From Rosa chinensis (lineage: Eukaryota > Streptophyta > Magnoliopsida > Rosales > Rosaceae), in contig NW_020126827.1 of NCBI RefSeq assembly GCF_002994745.2, forward strand, positions 186,001 to 250,000: a stretch of 64,000 bases of DNA, read 5' to 3'. The number at the start of each line of letters is the position of its first letter. Within the stretch, counting starts at the first letter, position 1. The translations under genes were made by a program, and so were the position numbers. Positions 31,586 to 41,948 of the stretch are shown in pieces. The notes under the pieces are model-generated. The model was not told where the DNA came from. It did no database searches and saw only the letters and a program-made list of their open reading frames with translations.

Positions 31586-31680
31586 TTTGGCGTAGTTCCA
31601 AATTAGGTGCAACGAGCTTGGCGTAGTTCCAAGCTAAGTGCAACGCTTGGCGTAGTTCCAAACTTAAGCGCAAAGTTCGA
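31586..31680. repeat. Three ~30-bp imperfect tandem repeats in leader of B
   Basis: TTGGCGTAGTTCCAA begins at about 31587, 31618 and 31647, each followed by a variant of A(A/G)(C/A)TTAAGTGCAACG. Confidence 0.75.
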
Positions 31681-32491
31681 CACTTCAACCTTCGGTAACA
31701 CTTATCGAAGTACGACCAGGTAAGAGTAGGTGCGGCTTTGGTAGAGCGAGGCTCACTTAGTACACGGCACAACACCCGGGATAAATCCCTAGCCTCTTAC
31801 CTAGACATCACCTTCTTAAGGTGAGCCGAGTGGTGAAAAGTGATGAACCAATCCGTTACTATGCTGAAATCCCGATCCAATTTACTTAAAAGGGGAATAG
31901 GAATCCATCTTTGGGTGTTGTCTAACACTCAACTTTTCGGTAACTCCTCATGAATTAATTCAATCGGATGAGCCTACTTGTGAAGAGTGAATAAACTCGA
32001 CGGTACAAAGATAAAATCCAACTCCACAAGTTCTAATTAAATTCAAACCTTAAAGAAGTGAAATTAAAATACCTTGACAAATTCAAAGAAATTTTAAACT
32101 TACAAGCTAAAAGCGAAATTGGTACAAGTTTTAAGTAAAAAGAATGAGTAATTAAGGCTAACTTTCACAAGTACAATATGCTCCAATTAGTCCAATTTTA
32201 CCGCAATTACAACTTTTTACTTTCAACAACCAATTTAAACATACTAAAAGGTGAACTTGCAATAAGTAATAAGCAAATAGTAAATAGGCAAGACTATTTA
32301 TATATATATTTTTTAATTTGATATGCTCAATTTAGTCTTTCTTACCACAATTTACCATCTACTTACCCAAAGTACTTACACAAATTCGAAAATAAGAAAA
32401 CTACCACAAAACCGAACAAAATAAAGTAAAGATAAACTACACAAATTCTCTAGTCCCACGACAACCAATTAGCTAGGGATTGAGTTTTACC

Positions 32492-32513
32492 TCAATCCCC
32501 GGCAACGGCGCCA
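32492..32513 (-). other. Primer-binding site of element B
   Basis: On the minus strand it begins TGGCGCCGTTGCCGGGGA, complementary to the tRNA-Asp 3' end. It lies seven bases from the 5' LTR end and fixes the orientation of the element. Confidence 0.92.
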
Positions 32514-32519
32514 AAAACT

Positions 32520-35500
32520 TGTTGGAGACATCATTGAGTATGAAAGTGTGTGCAAATTTGTGTATGATGTTCCTTACTTCCAAGTGTAGAAGGTCAAGTT
32601 TTAGTTAGGGAAAGTGTAGAGTATCGTACCCAAGGGATTGAGGGAAACTCCACCCTAGCTAGATTGCCGCAAGAAAGCCTAGAAAAATTATGCAATCTAC
32701 CTTTTTACAAAGTCACAACCTTAGTCCTTTGGAAGCTAAAGATCATGAGGATGGTATTAACAATTATGGTAGTGAACGGCTTGATTGATTTTAATTTTTA
32801 TGCGAATAAATTAAAAGTACACAAAAATAAAGTATGCAAATAAAAATAGAGATTTTGATATAAGAGAGAAATAGAGGCTTAGGCATCACACCTAGCCTTA
32901 CTCATGCACACAATGTAACCCAAATTTAATGTAACAACATGTTTTGATAAATTCCCCCTTAGTGCTTTGATGAAGCTACCAAGAAACCAACTAGTCATGC
33001 AATTTAACAATCTCTTCCAAAGCAAAGCTAAATTACACAACCTTTATACCATTCAAATCTTCCGGATTATAAATGGCCTATGGTGCCATGAGCTTAAATT
33101 CTTCCGAAACCTAAACTCACAACATCATGCTTTAATTTCAAGGTAAGAAATTCAAGCAACTTAGTTCTTCCCGTAGGAATAAGCTAAGTCACCACCTATT
33201 TAGTTACATATGCTCACGGAATCAAGAGTTTATCAAGTTCATGTTTCCGATTCATTAACTTCCTAAAGCATGCTTCTAGGTGATAAATCTATGAACACAT
33301 TTAGGACACATTAAAGTATAGTAGCCAAAAGATTCAAAACATGCATAAACATCAAATAGCATAAAGATTACATTGTTTTGTGCACAAGTTTGGCTAAGGC
33401 TATGCCCTAGCCCCAAATTAAACTACTCACAACTCATATTTACACAACTACAAGCCATGAACATCATAAATAACAAATAAAAGAGAGCAAAGAGTGGAGA
33501 ACAAGTGATATATGATGTCGCTTTTGGGAAGCGACCAATTTAACCCTGAAATATCATTAGTAGTATAAGCAATTAGGGATCGTTCTATTCCGGGGATTGA
33601 GGGTACACCTGTCAATGTAAGACAATATAAACAATTAAAATAAAACAAAGTATAATATTTACACATATAAACACTATTCACGAAATTAGTGGGGTTTTTA
33701 GGTTTTTGGTTTTTCGAAAATTAAAGAGAATTAAAACTAAGTATAAACAAAAACACAAATACAAGAATGATATGTAAGAAACAAAGATTAAAACCAAGTT
33801 CATGATTGAATTCGAATTAACTTCATATTGTTCTTCCAAGTCATGTGAAAGGAGTTGATCATGTGAATCATTCGAAAGCAAACGATTTCCCATATTTTAC
33901 TTTTCAACGCTAATTAATCTAAATGAAAGCACATAGATTAATCCTATCAAACATGTAATCAAACCCTAGAAAGCTAGTCAATCATACATGTTCAACGCAA
34001 GAAGTTCAAGGAAAGGCTATCAACTCAAGTGTACAACTTAGTATGAATAAGTTCACCTAATTGCAATCCTCTTCAATTGAATTCGATTTTTGTCCAAAAC
34101 CTTTACTACTTTGATTCAAGTTTACACAAAACGAAAAGTCGATTTCATGTTCTTAAACCTAGCACCAATTATATCAAAACCCTAAGTGTTTGCAACCACA
34201 TAAGATTAAAATACAAAAGTTATCTATAAAGCAAATTCAATCGAACAATCACACATAAGCAACTATGGAATCACAACATAGAAATCGAAAATCCTTTATT
34301 CAATCATAAAATTTCAGATTATAAACCTTGTTCAAACATCAATGTCAACTAGAAACAATTCTCACGAAACAAAGCAAGATTACAAAGAAAGAGGTTGAAT
34401 TACACCGTGAGATGGAGATGGGGATGAAGGATGAAACGTTATGGATTCTTGAATCTCGAAAGCAAGCTTCAAGGTGGAGGATGGATGATGATGCTCACGG
34501 CTCCTTCTTCTTCTTCTTCTCCCTTGCTTGAAACGTTGAATGCACTAGAGGATGGAGAGAGCTTTCGCGTAGAGAGAATTTTCTGAATTATGGGGTGTGT
34601 AGACGTCTAGGGTTGTGGAGTTTATATAGGGGACGGCTATGCTTGGTCTCCAAGCCGTGAATTTCTGATTTTCTTCCAAGGAATTAAATTAATAATTCCA
34701 CATAGCTTCCACCAATGAGAAATTGCCAAGTAAGCCCTAGTGTGTCATCCAACCAATCATAAAACTCCAAGAAGATTCCCTAATATATTCTTGCCGAAAT
34801 ACCTTGAATATTTTCTGATTTTCTTCTTGTATTTTCGTCCAAAATATACTTAGGGTTTCTAGGAATGAATCTAGACGCCATTTGGTGCTTTTCTTGATTT
34901 CTTTCCTTAAACTTCACCCTAGAAAATCTCTTGGCGTAATCTTTTATTTTCTTCTTGATTTTCACGCCACTTTTCTCTCCTCCCTTTGGTTTTCACGGCA
35001 ACACATCCCTAGGGTTTACTTCTTGCGTCACAAACCCTAATTTCATGGGCTTTGATGGGCCTTGATCCATTTTGCCGAAAATCCAAAGAGTTCTTGGGTC
35101 TCGTTGCTTCTTCTTTAAGTCTTCTCATCTTCCAACGCAAAACACATTATATTTCCGTTTCTTTTTCATGGTTGCGTTGGAAACTTGCTAAGGAAGCCTT
35201 CCTCCATTTCGTAGGATTTCCTGGTTGGACTAGGAAAGCTTATTTCTTCATTTCTGCTCAATTGTGTGACCCGATTTCTCTCATATTCGTTCGTCTTGAT
35301 GTTCGCAAGCTCCTCTTTCCATTCATGCGTTCATTTCCACTTTTTAGCTCGGAGGTCCTGAAAATAGAAACTATACTGAAAATAGAAACTTTCTAAAAAA
35401 TGAAAAATAGAAACTTACTAAAAATGAAAAATAGAAACTTTCCTAAACTGAAAATGGAAACTTGCCAGAAATGAGAAATGGAAACTACAAAAATGGAAAC

Positions 35501-36978
35501 TTTCTACAAAAAGGAACTTTCCCAATCAAAGAATGGAAACTTTCCCAAACAGGGATTTTTCAAGGAAATGGCGCAGAAAAATGTAGGAAAATGCAGTTAA
35601 AACGTCGCATTAAAATGCTCCTATCAATATACCCACGGGTTTGACTCTTTTTGGAGCCAAACCAAAAGCACAAGATGGCTCCCTTGTCTCCTAGATGCTA
35701 TATGAGAAGAGAAATGCTTCAAAGTATAGGGATTTCGGTTTCTAGAACCCAAATCACTATACAATTCCACAAAATCTCAAGAACAAGGTAAGAACAAGGC
35801 TTGAATGTGTAGAATCAAGAGAAGTGATTGATCAAAGTGTGTAGAAACTTCGGTTTTGGTGAAACCCAAGTGGCTACACACCTCTCTCTTACACAAAATC
35901 AAAGAACTATGAACTAGCTATGAAAAACTAGAGAGAAACTATGCTAGAACTAGAGAAAAGAGAGATTTTGATGTTGCAAAGTGAGAGAGTAAAAGGGTGA
36001 ACGGTTTTGGGGAGAGAGAATGGGCTATTTAAAGGCCAAGGCAATTCAAATCAAGGGTGGAGATCAAAAGGAATCAATGGTGAGATGTGATTGACAAATG
36101 TGTAAGCACAAAATGTGGATCTAATTTTTGACTCTACATAGAAATGACCTAGAAAGCCCATAGATATTTTGGTGGAGAAGAAAAAGTAAGGGTAGAAGCG
36201 TAATTGTGTGAGGGAACAAGGTAATAAATATGAGACAAAGGTGTAAGGTGTAAGAATGAGATCATTTGTCATCTTGCAAATTTTGAATTTCAAAATAACC
36301 TAAACCTAAAGTCTTCCCACCCAAAGTTTCTAGCCCTAGTCAGCTCTTCCTTGTCCTCCACAACTGTTCTTGGTCGGACAACTCGGCCGGAAATGTCCGG
36401 AATCCGGCGTTGACCACCGTTGACCCATTTTTTGTCCGTTTGCGCACTTTCGTCTCCTTTCTTCCTTCAATTGAATCTCCACCGAGAGTTCGGAATTGGC
36501 CTTTGACTTCTTCATACAAAATGTTCGTCCATGAGTCTAGATCATCCAGGTAAAATTTCAGAGCTTAGTTCGCCATGGTTTGACCGGAAATGCTGACGGA
36601 ATCCGTACAGGTCCGGTTTTGCAGTTTTTGTCTTTTAGTTGGAAAATTGTGCCGATCTTTTGAAGGCTTTCCACTCCGAACTAGCTCTTGAACTCTTCAT
36701 AAGAAATGATCCTTAGGATGTCTAGAATAGATCTGGAAAGTTTCAACTCATTTGAAGTTCATTTGGTCAGTCTGCCACTTCTCCTTCTTTGCCTAGCTCG
36801 GTTTCTCCTACCCGGAGTAGGAAAATGTGCTAAAGTTGACTTTTTAGTGCATTTCCAAGCTTCTCCATCATTTCCTAGCATGACAAGGAAAACATAATAA
36901 ATATATATAAATAAACACAAAGGTTAAGCAAAAGTGCAAGATTAGGGGAGTAATTAGTAGGTAATTATGGACCTAACA
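32520..36978 (-). repeat. 5' LTR of element B, split by a solo LTR
   Basis: The LTR consists of 32520-33512 and 35632-36978; the part between is a solo LTR with ATATA duplications. Without it the length is 2340 bp, against 2341 bp for the 3' LTR. The right end ACCTAACA is followed by the ATGAG duplication and then gag of C. Confidence 0.93.
33513..35626 (-). repeat. Solo LTR inside the 5' LTR of element B (2114 bp)
   Basis: It is minus oriented, with perfect ATATA duplications at 33508-33512 and 35627-35631. The intact sibling site is visible in the other LTR of B (GTGATATACCCACGGG near 17325), which proves the insertion. The terminal stem pairs GTCGCT (33517-33522) with AGCGAC (33530-33535). 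A TATATA box lies near 34623-34628. Confidence 0.95.
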
Positions 36979-36983
36979 ATGAG

Positions 36984-37295
36984 TCCTATGCTGCCTACTA
37001 CGAGAGGTTCAATTCCTTACTTGCACAATGTCCTCAACATCAGATGAAGGATGAGACCCTACTTACATGCTTCTACGAAGGACTCTTACCCTTTGAAAGG
37101 CAAATGCTGGATGCTGCAGCTGGAGGAGCTTTTGTGGATAAGTCACCTGCAGTTGGGAAGGAACTTATAGCTAATCGTGCCTTGAACTCCCAACAATATG
37201 AGGGGGTAGGACACTCTACTCGTAGGGTGCATGAGATGAGCAAGAATACTGCCATTGAAGACCAACTGAATAAGCTTACCCTCCTCATGAACTAA
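36984..37295 (+). pseudogene. gag: gag middle part of element C, ending at an in-frame TAA
   Basis: This continues gag after B (SYAAYYERFNSLLAQCPQHQ, ETLLTCFYEGLLPFERQMLDAAAGGAFVD). It stays open until TAA at 37293-37295, where E has CAA in an otherwise matching stretch (MNQVVSSKG). The single C-to-T change stops Gag before its zinc knuckle. One copy of the ATGAG duplication precedes it. Confidence 0.9.
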
Positions 37296-40200
37296 GTGGT
37301 AAGTTCCAAGGGACCAAGTGCAACAATGGCTTGTGGGGTATGCTCTATGCAAGGGCATGTTACAGATCAGTGCCCTCAACTTAATGAAAATGGAGGTTGG
37401 GAATCTGCAAATGCTATTGGAGGATATCAAGGAGGATATCAAGGGGGACCTCAACGTCCTAGACATGACCCTTACTCCAATACTTACAACCCAGGATGGA
37501 GGGACCATCCCAACTTCAAGTGGACCAACAATGATAACGTTCAGAATCCTCTTGGTGGGAATTTCCAACGTCCACAAGGGCCTTCATTTCAAGGATCATC
37601 TTTTCAAAGGCCTTACATGCCTCCTCCTCCACAGAACTCAGGACCTTCAATGGCTCACTATGATAAAACGTTGGAAGCCTTGACTAGTTCTACCCAAGCC
37701 TTGACAAACTCTACACAGGCTTTGATTCAAGGACAACATACCCACACCAAGGACATTGCAGAGCTCAAGAAGCAGATGGGTCAAGTTGTGGATTTCATGA
37801 GCAAGATCCACGAAACTGGAAAGCTCCCTAGTAACACAATACCTAACCCTAATGTGGAGAATGCATCAGTTGTTACTACAAGGAGTGGGAGAGTGTTCAT
37901 GGATCAACCAAAGGGACCAAAGAAGGCCCAAGTGAGCATAGAAATTGAGGAAGACCAAGAACCCACCAAGTTGGGTATTGAGAAGGACCCTGCAACGTCC
38001 AAGGAAGAGACCAAGGCGTCCTCATCATTAAAGGCAAAACCGGAAGTATCAGGTAGTAATTCTAACTTATCAAATTCGGTTATTGCTAACCCTTCTTCTT
38101 CTTGCATGCCCTTCCCACGCAGGTTCGCCCAATCTAAGAAGGATGAAAGTGACCAAGCTATCTTGGAAACTTTCAAGAAGGTGCAAGTAAACTTACCCCT
38201 CCTAGAGGCCATCAAGCAAGTCCCTAAGTATGCCAAGTTCCTCAAAGAGCTTTGCACTACTAGGAGAGTAAACCGTGAAAAGGAGGTGGTAAAGGTAAGT
38301 GAGAATGTCTCTGCCTTGATTCAGAGGAAAATTCCTCCAAAGTGTAAGGATCCTGGAAGCTTTACTATCCCTTGTACTATTGGTAACTCTAGATTTAAGA
38401 ATGCCATGCTAGACTTAGGTGCATCTGTTAATGTTATGCCCTACTCTGTTTATGAAACCCTAGGTCTAGGGGAACTTAAATCTGACAACGTTATCATTCA
38501 GTTAGCTGACAGATCCAATGCATACCCTAGAGGTTTGTTGGAGGATGTTCTTGTACAGGTTAACCATCTTATCTTCCCAGCTGATTTCTATGTGTTGGAG
38601 ATGGAGGACTCCCCTGTAAGTTCCACTCCATTGCTTTTGGGACGTCCTTTCTTAAGGACAGCTAGGACGAAGATTGATGTGTACGCAGGCTCCCTCACAA
38701 TGGAGTTTGATGGTGATGTTATAGGCTTCAACATTTTTGAAGCCATGAGGTATCCTCTTGATGAAAGTGATTGCTTTTCTATTGACATTCTGGATGATCT
38801 TGCACAGAAAATGTTTGATGTCATGAATGAGGATACCCTAGCCACGACACTCGCACAAGGAATAGGTTACACAACAAGTGGCGTCACCATCTCAGAGGAC
38901 AAGTTGAAAGACACTTGTGAGGAGCAAATCATTGAAAACGTCTCTTTCCTTGAGGCATCACCCTATATAGGTAAGTCTATCTCTCCTTTGTCCATTCAGT
39001 TATCTGCTAACAAGACTTTACCTTCAGTGGTCCAGGCACCAGAACTTGAGCTCAAACCTCTTCCAGATCATTTGAAGTATGTCTACCTAGGGGACAAGGA
39101 GACCTTACCAGTGATTGTGTCCTCTGCACTGACAAGTTCACAAGAAGAGAAGTTGGTGGAAATGCTGAAGCAACACAAGACCGCCATAGGATGGACATTG
39201 GCGGATATTAAGGGAATCAGCCCTACAACTTGTGTCCACAGAATACTTCTAGAGGAGGGGTCTAAACCCACTAGAGAGGCTCAACGTCGTCTCAACCCTC
39301 CAATGATGGAAGTAGTGAAGAAGGAGGTTATCAAACTCCTTGATTGTGGGGTAATCTACCCCATTTCAGACTCCAAGTGGGTCTCCCCAGTTCAGGTCGT
39401 GCCCAAGAAATCTGGGATCACTGTGGTGAAGAATGCTGAGAACGAACTGGTGCCCCAAAGGACAGTCACAGGCCACAGAGTGTGCATTGACTATAGGAGG
39501 CTCAACGCAACCACAAGGAAAGACCACTTTCCTCTGCCATTCATTGATCAGATGCTTGAGCGCCTAGCTGGACATGACTACTACTGCTTCCTGGATGGAT
39601 ACTCTGGTTACAACCAGATCGCAATTGCAAATGAAGATCAAGAGAAGACAACCTTCACTTGCCCCTTTGGAACGTTTGCTTATAGACGTATGCCCTTCGG
39701 ACTTTGCAACGCTCCAGGTACTTTTCAGAGATGTATGGTAAGTATCTTTTCAGATTATATTGAGAAAATCATAGAGGTATTCATGGATGACTTTTCAGTT
39801 TTTGGAAAGAATTTTGATGATTGTCTTAGTAATCTGGAGATAATTCTGAAACGTTGCATGGAAACTAACCTTGTACTTAATTGGGAAAAATGCCATTTTA
39901 TGGTTAAGCAAGGAATAGTTCTAGGACATATTGTCTCTACTAGGGGTATAGAGGTTGATAAAGCCAAGGTTGATATTGTGCGTCACTTACCCTCTCCCAC
40001 TTCTGTGAGAGAGATTCGTTCTTTCCTTGGCCATGCAGGTTTTTACAGGAGGTTCATCAAGGACTTCTCCAAGATTTCGAGACCCTTATGTCAACTACTC
40101 CAGAAGGATGTGCCATTTAACTTTGACAAGGAGTGTCAAGAAGCTTTTGACAAGCTTAAGGAGTTGTTGACATCTGCCCCCATCATGTTACCTCCAGACT

Positions 40201-40463
40201 GGTCCTTGCCCTTTGAGTTGATGTGTGATGCCTCTGACTATGCAGTTGGAGCTGTTTTGGGGCAAAGGAAGGACAAGCTACCCTATGTCATCTACTACGC
40301 CTCAAGGACTCTCAATGATGCGCAGATGAACTATTCAACCACAGAGAAAGAGCTCCTGGCAGTTGTCTTTGCCCTTGAGAAGTTTCTCTCTTACTTACTT
40401 GGTACCAAAGTTAATATCTTTACTGACCATGCAGCTTTAAAATACTTGATGACCAAGAAGTAG
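37296..40463 (+). CDS. gag-pol: Polyprotein of element C: gag zinc knuckle, protease, RT, RNase H (1055 aa)
   Basis: It is an open frame directly following the TAA at 37293, so it has no start of its own. Domains in order are a CCHC knuckle (C13, C16, H21, C26) and a gag linker with VVTTRSGR near residue 193. The protease with DLGASVNVMPY sits near residue 372, after KDPGSFTIPC. RT starts with the conserved KKEVIKLLDCGVIYPISDS block, then has YRRLNATTRKDHFPLPFIDQ near 733, a catalytic FMDD at 829-832 and [17 protein letters not shown]. RNase H has [14 protein letters not shown] from 977 and [13 protein letters not shown] at 40461-40463, where D and E have GAG, ends it late in RNase H. No frameshift is seen over 3.1 kb, so this is the best-preserved pol in the window. 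Confidence 0.93.
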   Translation: MVSSKGPSATMACGVCSMQGHVTDQCPQLNENGGWESANAIGGYQGGYQGGPQRPRHDPYSNTYNPGWRDHPNFKWTNNDNVQNPLGGNFQRPQGPSFQGSSFQRPYMPPPPQNSGPSMAHYDKTLEALTSSTQALTNSTQALIQGQHTHTKDIAELKKQMGQVVDFMSKIHETGKLPSNTIPNPNVENASVVTTRSGRVFMDQPKGPKKAQVSIEIEEDQEPTKLGIEKDPATSKEETKASSSLKAKPEVSGSNSNLSNSVIANPSSSCMPFPRRFAQSKKDESDQAILETFKKVQVNLPLLEAIKQVPKYAKFLKELCTTRRVNREKEVVKVSENVSALIQRKIPPKCKDPGSFTIPCTIGNSRFKNAMLDLGASVNVMPYSVYETLGLGELKSDNVIIQLADRSNAYPRGLLEDVLVQVNHLIFPADFYVLEMEDSPVSSTPLLLGRPFLRTARTKIDVYAGSLTMEFDGDVIGFNIFEAMRYPLDESDCFSIDILDDLAQKMFDVMNEDTLATTLAQGIGYTTSGVTISEDKLKDTCEEQIIENVSFLEASPYIGKSISPLSIQLSANKTLPSVVQAPELELKPLPDHLKYVYLGDKETLPVIVSSALTSSQEEKLVEMLKQHKTAIGWTLADIKGISPTTCVHRILLEEGSKPTREAQRRLNPPMMEVVKKEVIKLLDCGVIYPISDSKWVSPVQVVPKKSGITVVKNAENELVPQRTVTGHRVCIDYRRLNATTRKDHFPLPFIDQMLERLAGHDYYCFLDGYSGYNQIAIANEDQEKTTFTCPFGTFAYRRMPFGLCNAPGTFQRCMVSIFSDYIEKIIEVFMDDFSVFGKNFDDCLSNLEIILKRCMETNLVLNWEKCHFMVKQGIVLGHIVSTRGIEVDKAKVDIVRHLPSPTSVREIRSFLGHAGFYRRFIKDFSKISRPLCQLLQKDVPFNFDKECQEAFDKLKELLTSAPIMLPPDWSLPFELMCDASDYAVGAVLGQRKDKLPYVIYYASRTLNDAQMNYSTTEKELLAVVFALEKFLSYLLGTKVNIFTDHAALKYLMTKK

Positions 40464-41948
40464 GCGAAACCAAGGCTCATCAGATGGATCCTACTCTTGC
40501 AAGAATTTGACGTGGAAATCAAGGATAAGAAGGGTAGTGAAAACGTGGTAGCTGACCACTTGAGTCGCTTGGTGCATGCAGAAGATCATCTCCCTCTGGT
40601 GGAGACATTTCCAGATGAGCAACTCTTTGGACTTCAGGTAAGTGAACCATGGTATGCAGATATTGTGAATTACATTGTTTCTAGGAAGATTCCTGATACC
40701 ATGTCACGTGCTCATAGAGATAGGCTTAAGAAAACTATTAAGCAATATGTTTGGGATGAACCTTATCTTTGGAAATATTGTTCTGATCAATTGATTAGAA
40801 GATGTGTGCCTGAACATGAACATAATGCTATACTTTCGTTTTGCCACTCTAAAGCATGTGGGGGTCACTTTGGGTCAAAGAAAACTGCATTAAAAGTGTT
40901 AGAGTCTGGGTTCTATTGGCCAACATTGTTTAGGGATGCACATGCCTATTGTTTAACTTGTGATAAGTGCCAAAGAACAGGAAACCTAGGTCCTAGAGAT
41001 CAAATGCCCTTGACTAATATCATAACTGTTGAAATCTTTGATGTCTGGGGTATAGATTTCATGGGGCCTTTCCCATCATCTTGTGGGTTTCTCTATATCT
41101 TACTTGCAGTGGACTATGTTTCCAAATGGGTGGAAGCAAAGGCCACTAGAACTAATGACTCTAAGGTTGTTGCAGATTTTATCAAGTCTAATATCTTTAG
41201 CAGGTTTGGAATGCCTAGAGTTCTCATTAGTGATGGTGGATCCCATTTTTGTAATCGGACGATTGAGGCTCTCTTGAAGAGATATGATGTGACACATAAG
41301 GTTTCTACACCTTATCACCCCCAAACTAGTGGGCAAGCTGAGGTCTCTAACCGTCAGATTAAAGGGATATTGGAGAAGACTGTGAACCCTAACAGGAAGG
41401 ACTGGTCTTTGCGTCTAGAGGATGCTCTTTGGGCCTACAGAACTGCATACAAAACTCCCATAGGTATGTCACCATATCGAACTGTCTATGGCAAACCTTG
41501 CCATTTACCTGTGGAGTTAGAGCATAGAGCTTGGTGGGCTGTGAAGCAGTTCAACATGGATATTGATGCAGCTGGGCTTCATAGGAAGTTGCAATTGCAA
41601 GAGTTAGAGGAGATTAGGAATGATGCCTTCGAAAGTGCTAAGATTTACAAGGATAAGACTAAGGCATTCCATGATAAAATGATTCGAAGAAAGACTTTTG
41701 TCGTGGGCCAAAAAGTTCTTCTCTTCCATTCTCGTCTAAAACTCTTCCCAGGTAAGCTTCGTTCTCGTTGGATTGGGCCTTTTGTTATCACTCATGTGTT
41801 TCCTCATGGAGCTGTGCAGATAAAGAGTGAACAAACAGGTAATGAGTTCAAGGTGAATGGGCATCGCTTGAAGCCTTACTATGAGGCATTTGTGGAACAT
41901 GAAGTGGAGGTTGTACCCCTCCAAAACATTCCAAACCCTGAGGATTAA
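40464..41948 (+). CDS. pol: Polyprotein of element C: end of RNase H and integrase
   Basis: It is in frame with the preceding ORF and separated from it only by the TAG. After [22 protein letters not shown] it reaches the integrase zinc domain ([14 protein letters not shown], then [12 protein letters not shown]). The catalytic core has D187, D246 and E282 (numbered from the Met at 40497) in [17 protein letters not shown] and [15 protein letters not shown]. The Asp-Glu spacing is exactly 35. The C-terminal part has [21 protein letters not shown] and ends NPED with TAA at 41946. No chromodomain or env-like ORF follows, as expected for Athila-like elements that lost env. Confidence 0.92.
   Translation, partial: AKPRLIRWILLLQEFDVEIKDKKGSENVVADHLSRLVHAEDHLPLVETFPDEQLFGLQVSEPWYADIVNYIVSRKIPDTMSRAHRDRLKKTIKQYVWDEPYLWKYCSDQLIRRCVPEHEHNAILSFCHSKACGGHFGSKKTALKVLESGFYWPTLFRDAHAYCLTCDKCQRTGNLGPRDQMPLTNIITVEIFDVWGIDFMGPFPSSCGFLYILLAVDYVSKWVEAKATRTNDSKVVADFIKSNIFSRFGMPRVLISDGGSHFCNRTIEALLKRYDVTHKVSTPYHPQTSGQAEVSNRQIKGILEKTVNPNRKDWSLRLEDALWAYRTAYKTPIGMSPYRTVYGKPCHLPVELEHRAWWAVKQFNMDIDAAGLHRKLQLQELEEIRNDAFESAKIYKDKTKAFHDKMIRRKTFVVGQKVLLFHSRLKLFPGKLRSRWIGPFVITHVFPHGAVQIKSEQTGNEFKVNGHRLKPYYEAFVEHEVEVVPLQNIPNPED

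Larger units (their letters stand above)
31296..32519 (-). other. Leader and PBS region of element B
   Basis: Non-coding. It includes three imperfect repeats of about 30 bp (31586-31680), each with TTGGCGTAGTTCCAA. A zone near 31700-31830 resembles the leader modules of C (reverse of GGTGATGTCTAGG). Next to the PBS lies a perfect 9-bp inverted repeat (32476-32484 and 32491-32499). Confidence 0.7.
16343..36978 (-). mobile_element. Element B: second Athila-like family, minus strand, with ATGAG target duplications
   Basis: It is bounded by TGTTGGAGAC and GGACCTAACA, with the direct repeat ATGAG at 16338-16342 and 36979-36983. The PBS (32492-32513) lies beside the right LTR, so the element runs right to left. 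Its order on the minus strand is 5' LTR (with solo LTR 33513-35626 inside), leader, gag, protease (with solo LTR 27208-29220 between), a deleted RT replaced by LTR fragments, RNase H, integrase (with solo LTR 21874-24426 inside), 3' non-coding region and 3' LTR. Without the three solo LTRs it is about 13.9 kb. Its proteins are recognisably related to those of C but well diverged, and its LTR is a different family. Confidence 0.92.

Noticed and set aside
32492..32513. tRNA gene fragment
   Set aside because: Only the complement of a tRNA 3' end is present, at the PBS position; no tRNA body is seen here or at the other PBS sites.
37290..37298. Regulated stop-codon readthrough at TAA in C
   Set aside because: E has a sense codon at the same place in nearly identical sequence, so a private point mutation is simpler.
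38400..38425. DLGA instead of DTGA/DSGA in the protease as an inactivating change
   Set aside because: B, C, D and E all have DLGAS, so it is a shared feature of these families.
39780..39791. FMDD instead of YxDD at the RT active site as a possible novelty
   Set aside because: It is present in all copies with RT here (C, D, E), and a Phe variant is a known tolerated form in plant Ty3/Gypsy RT. It is a lineage trait, not a defect.
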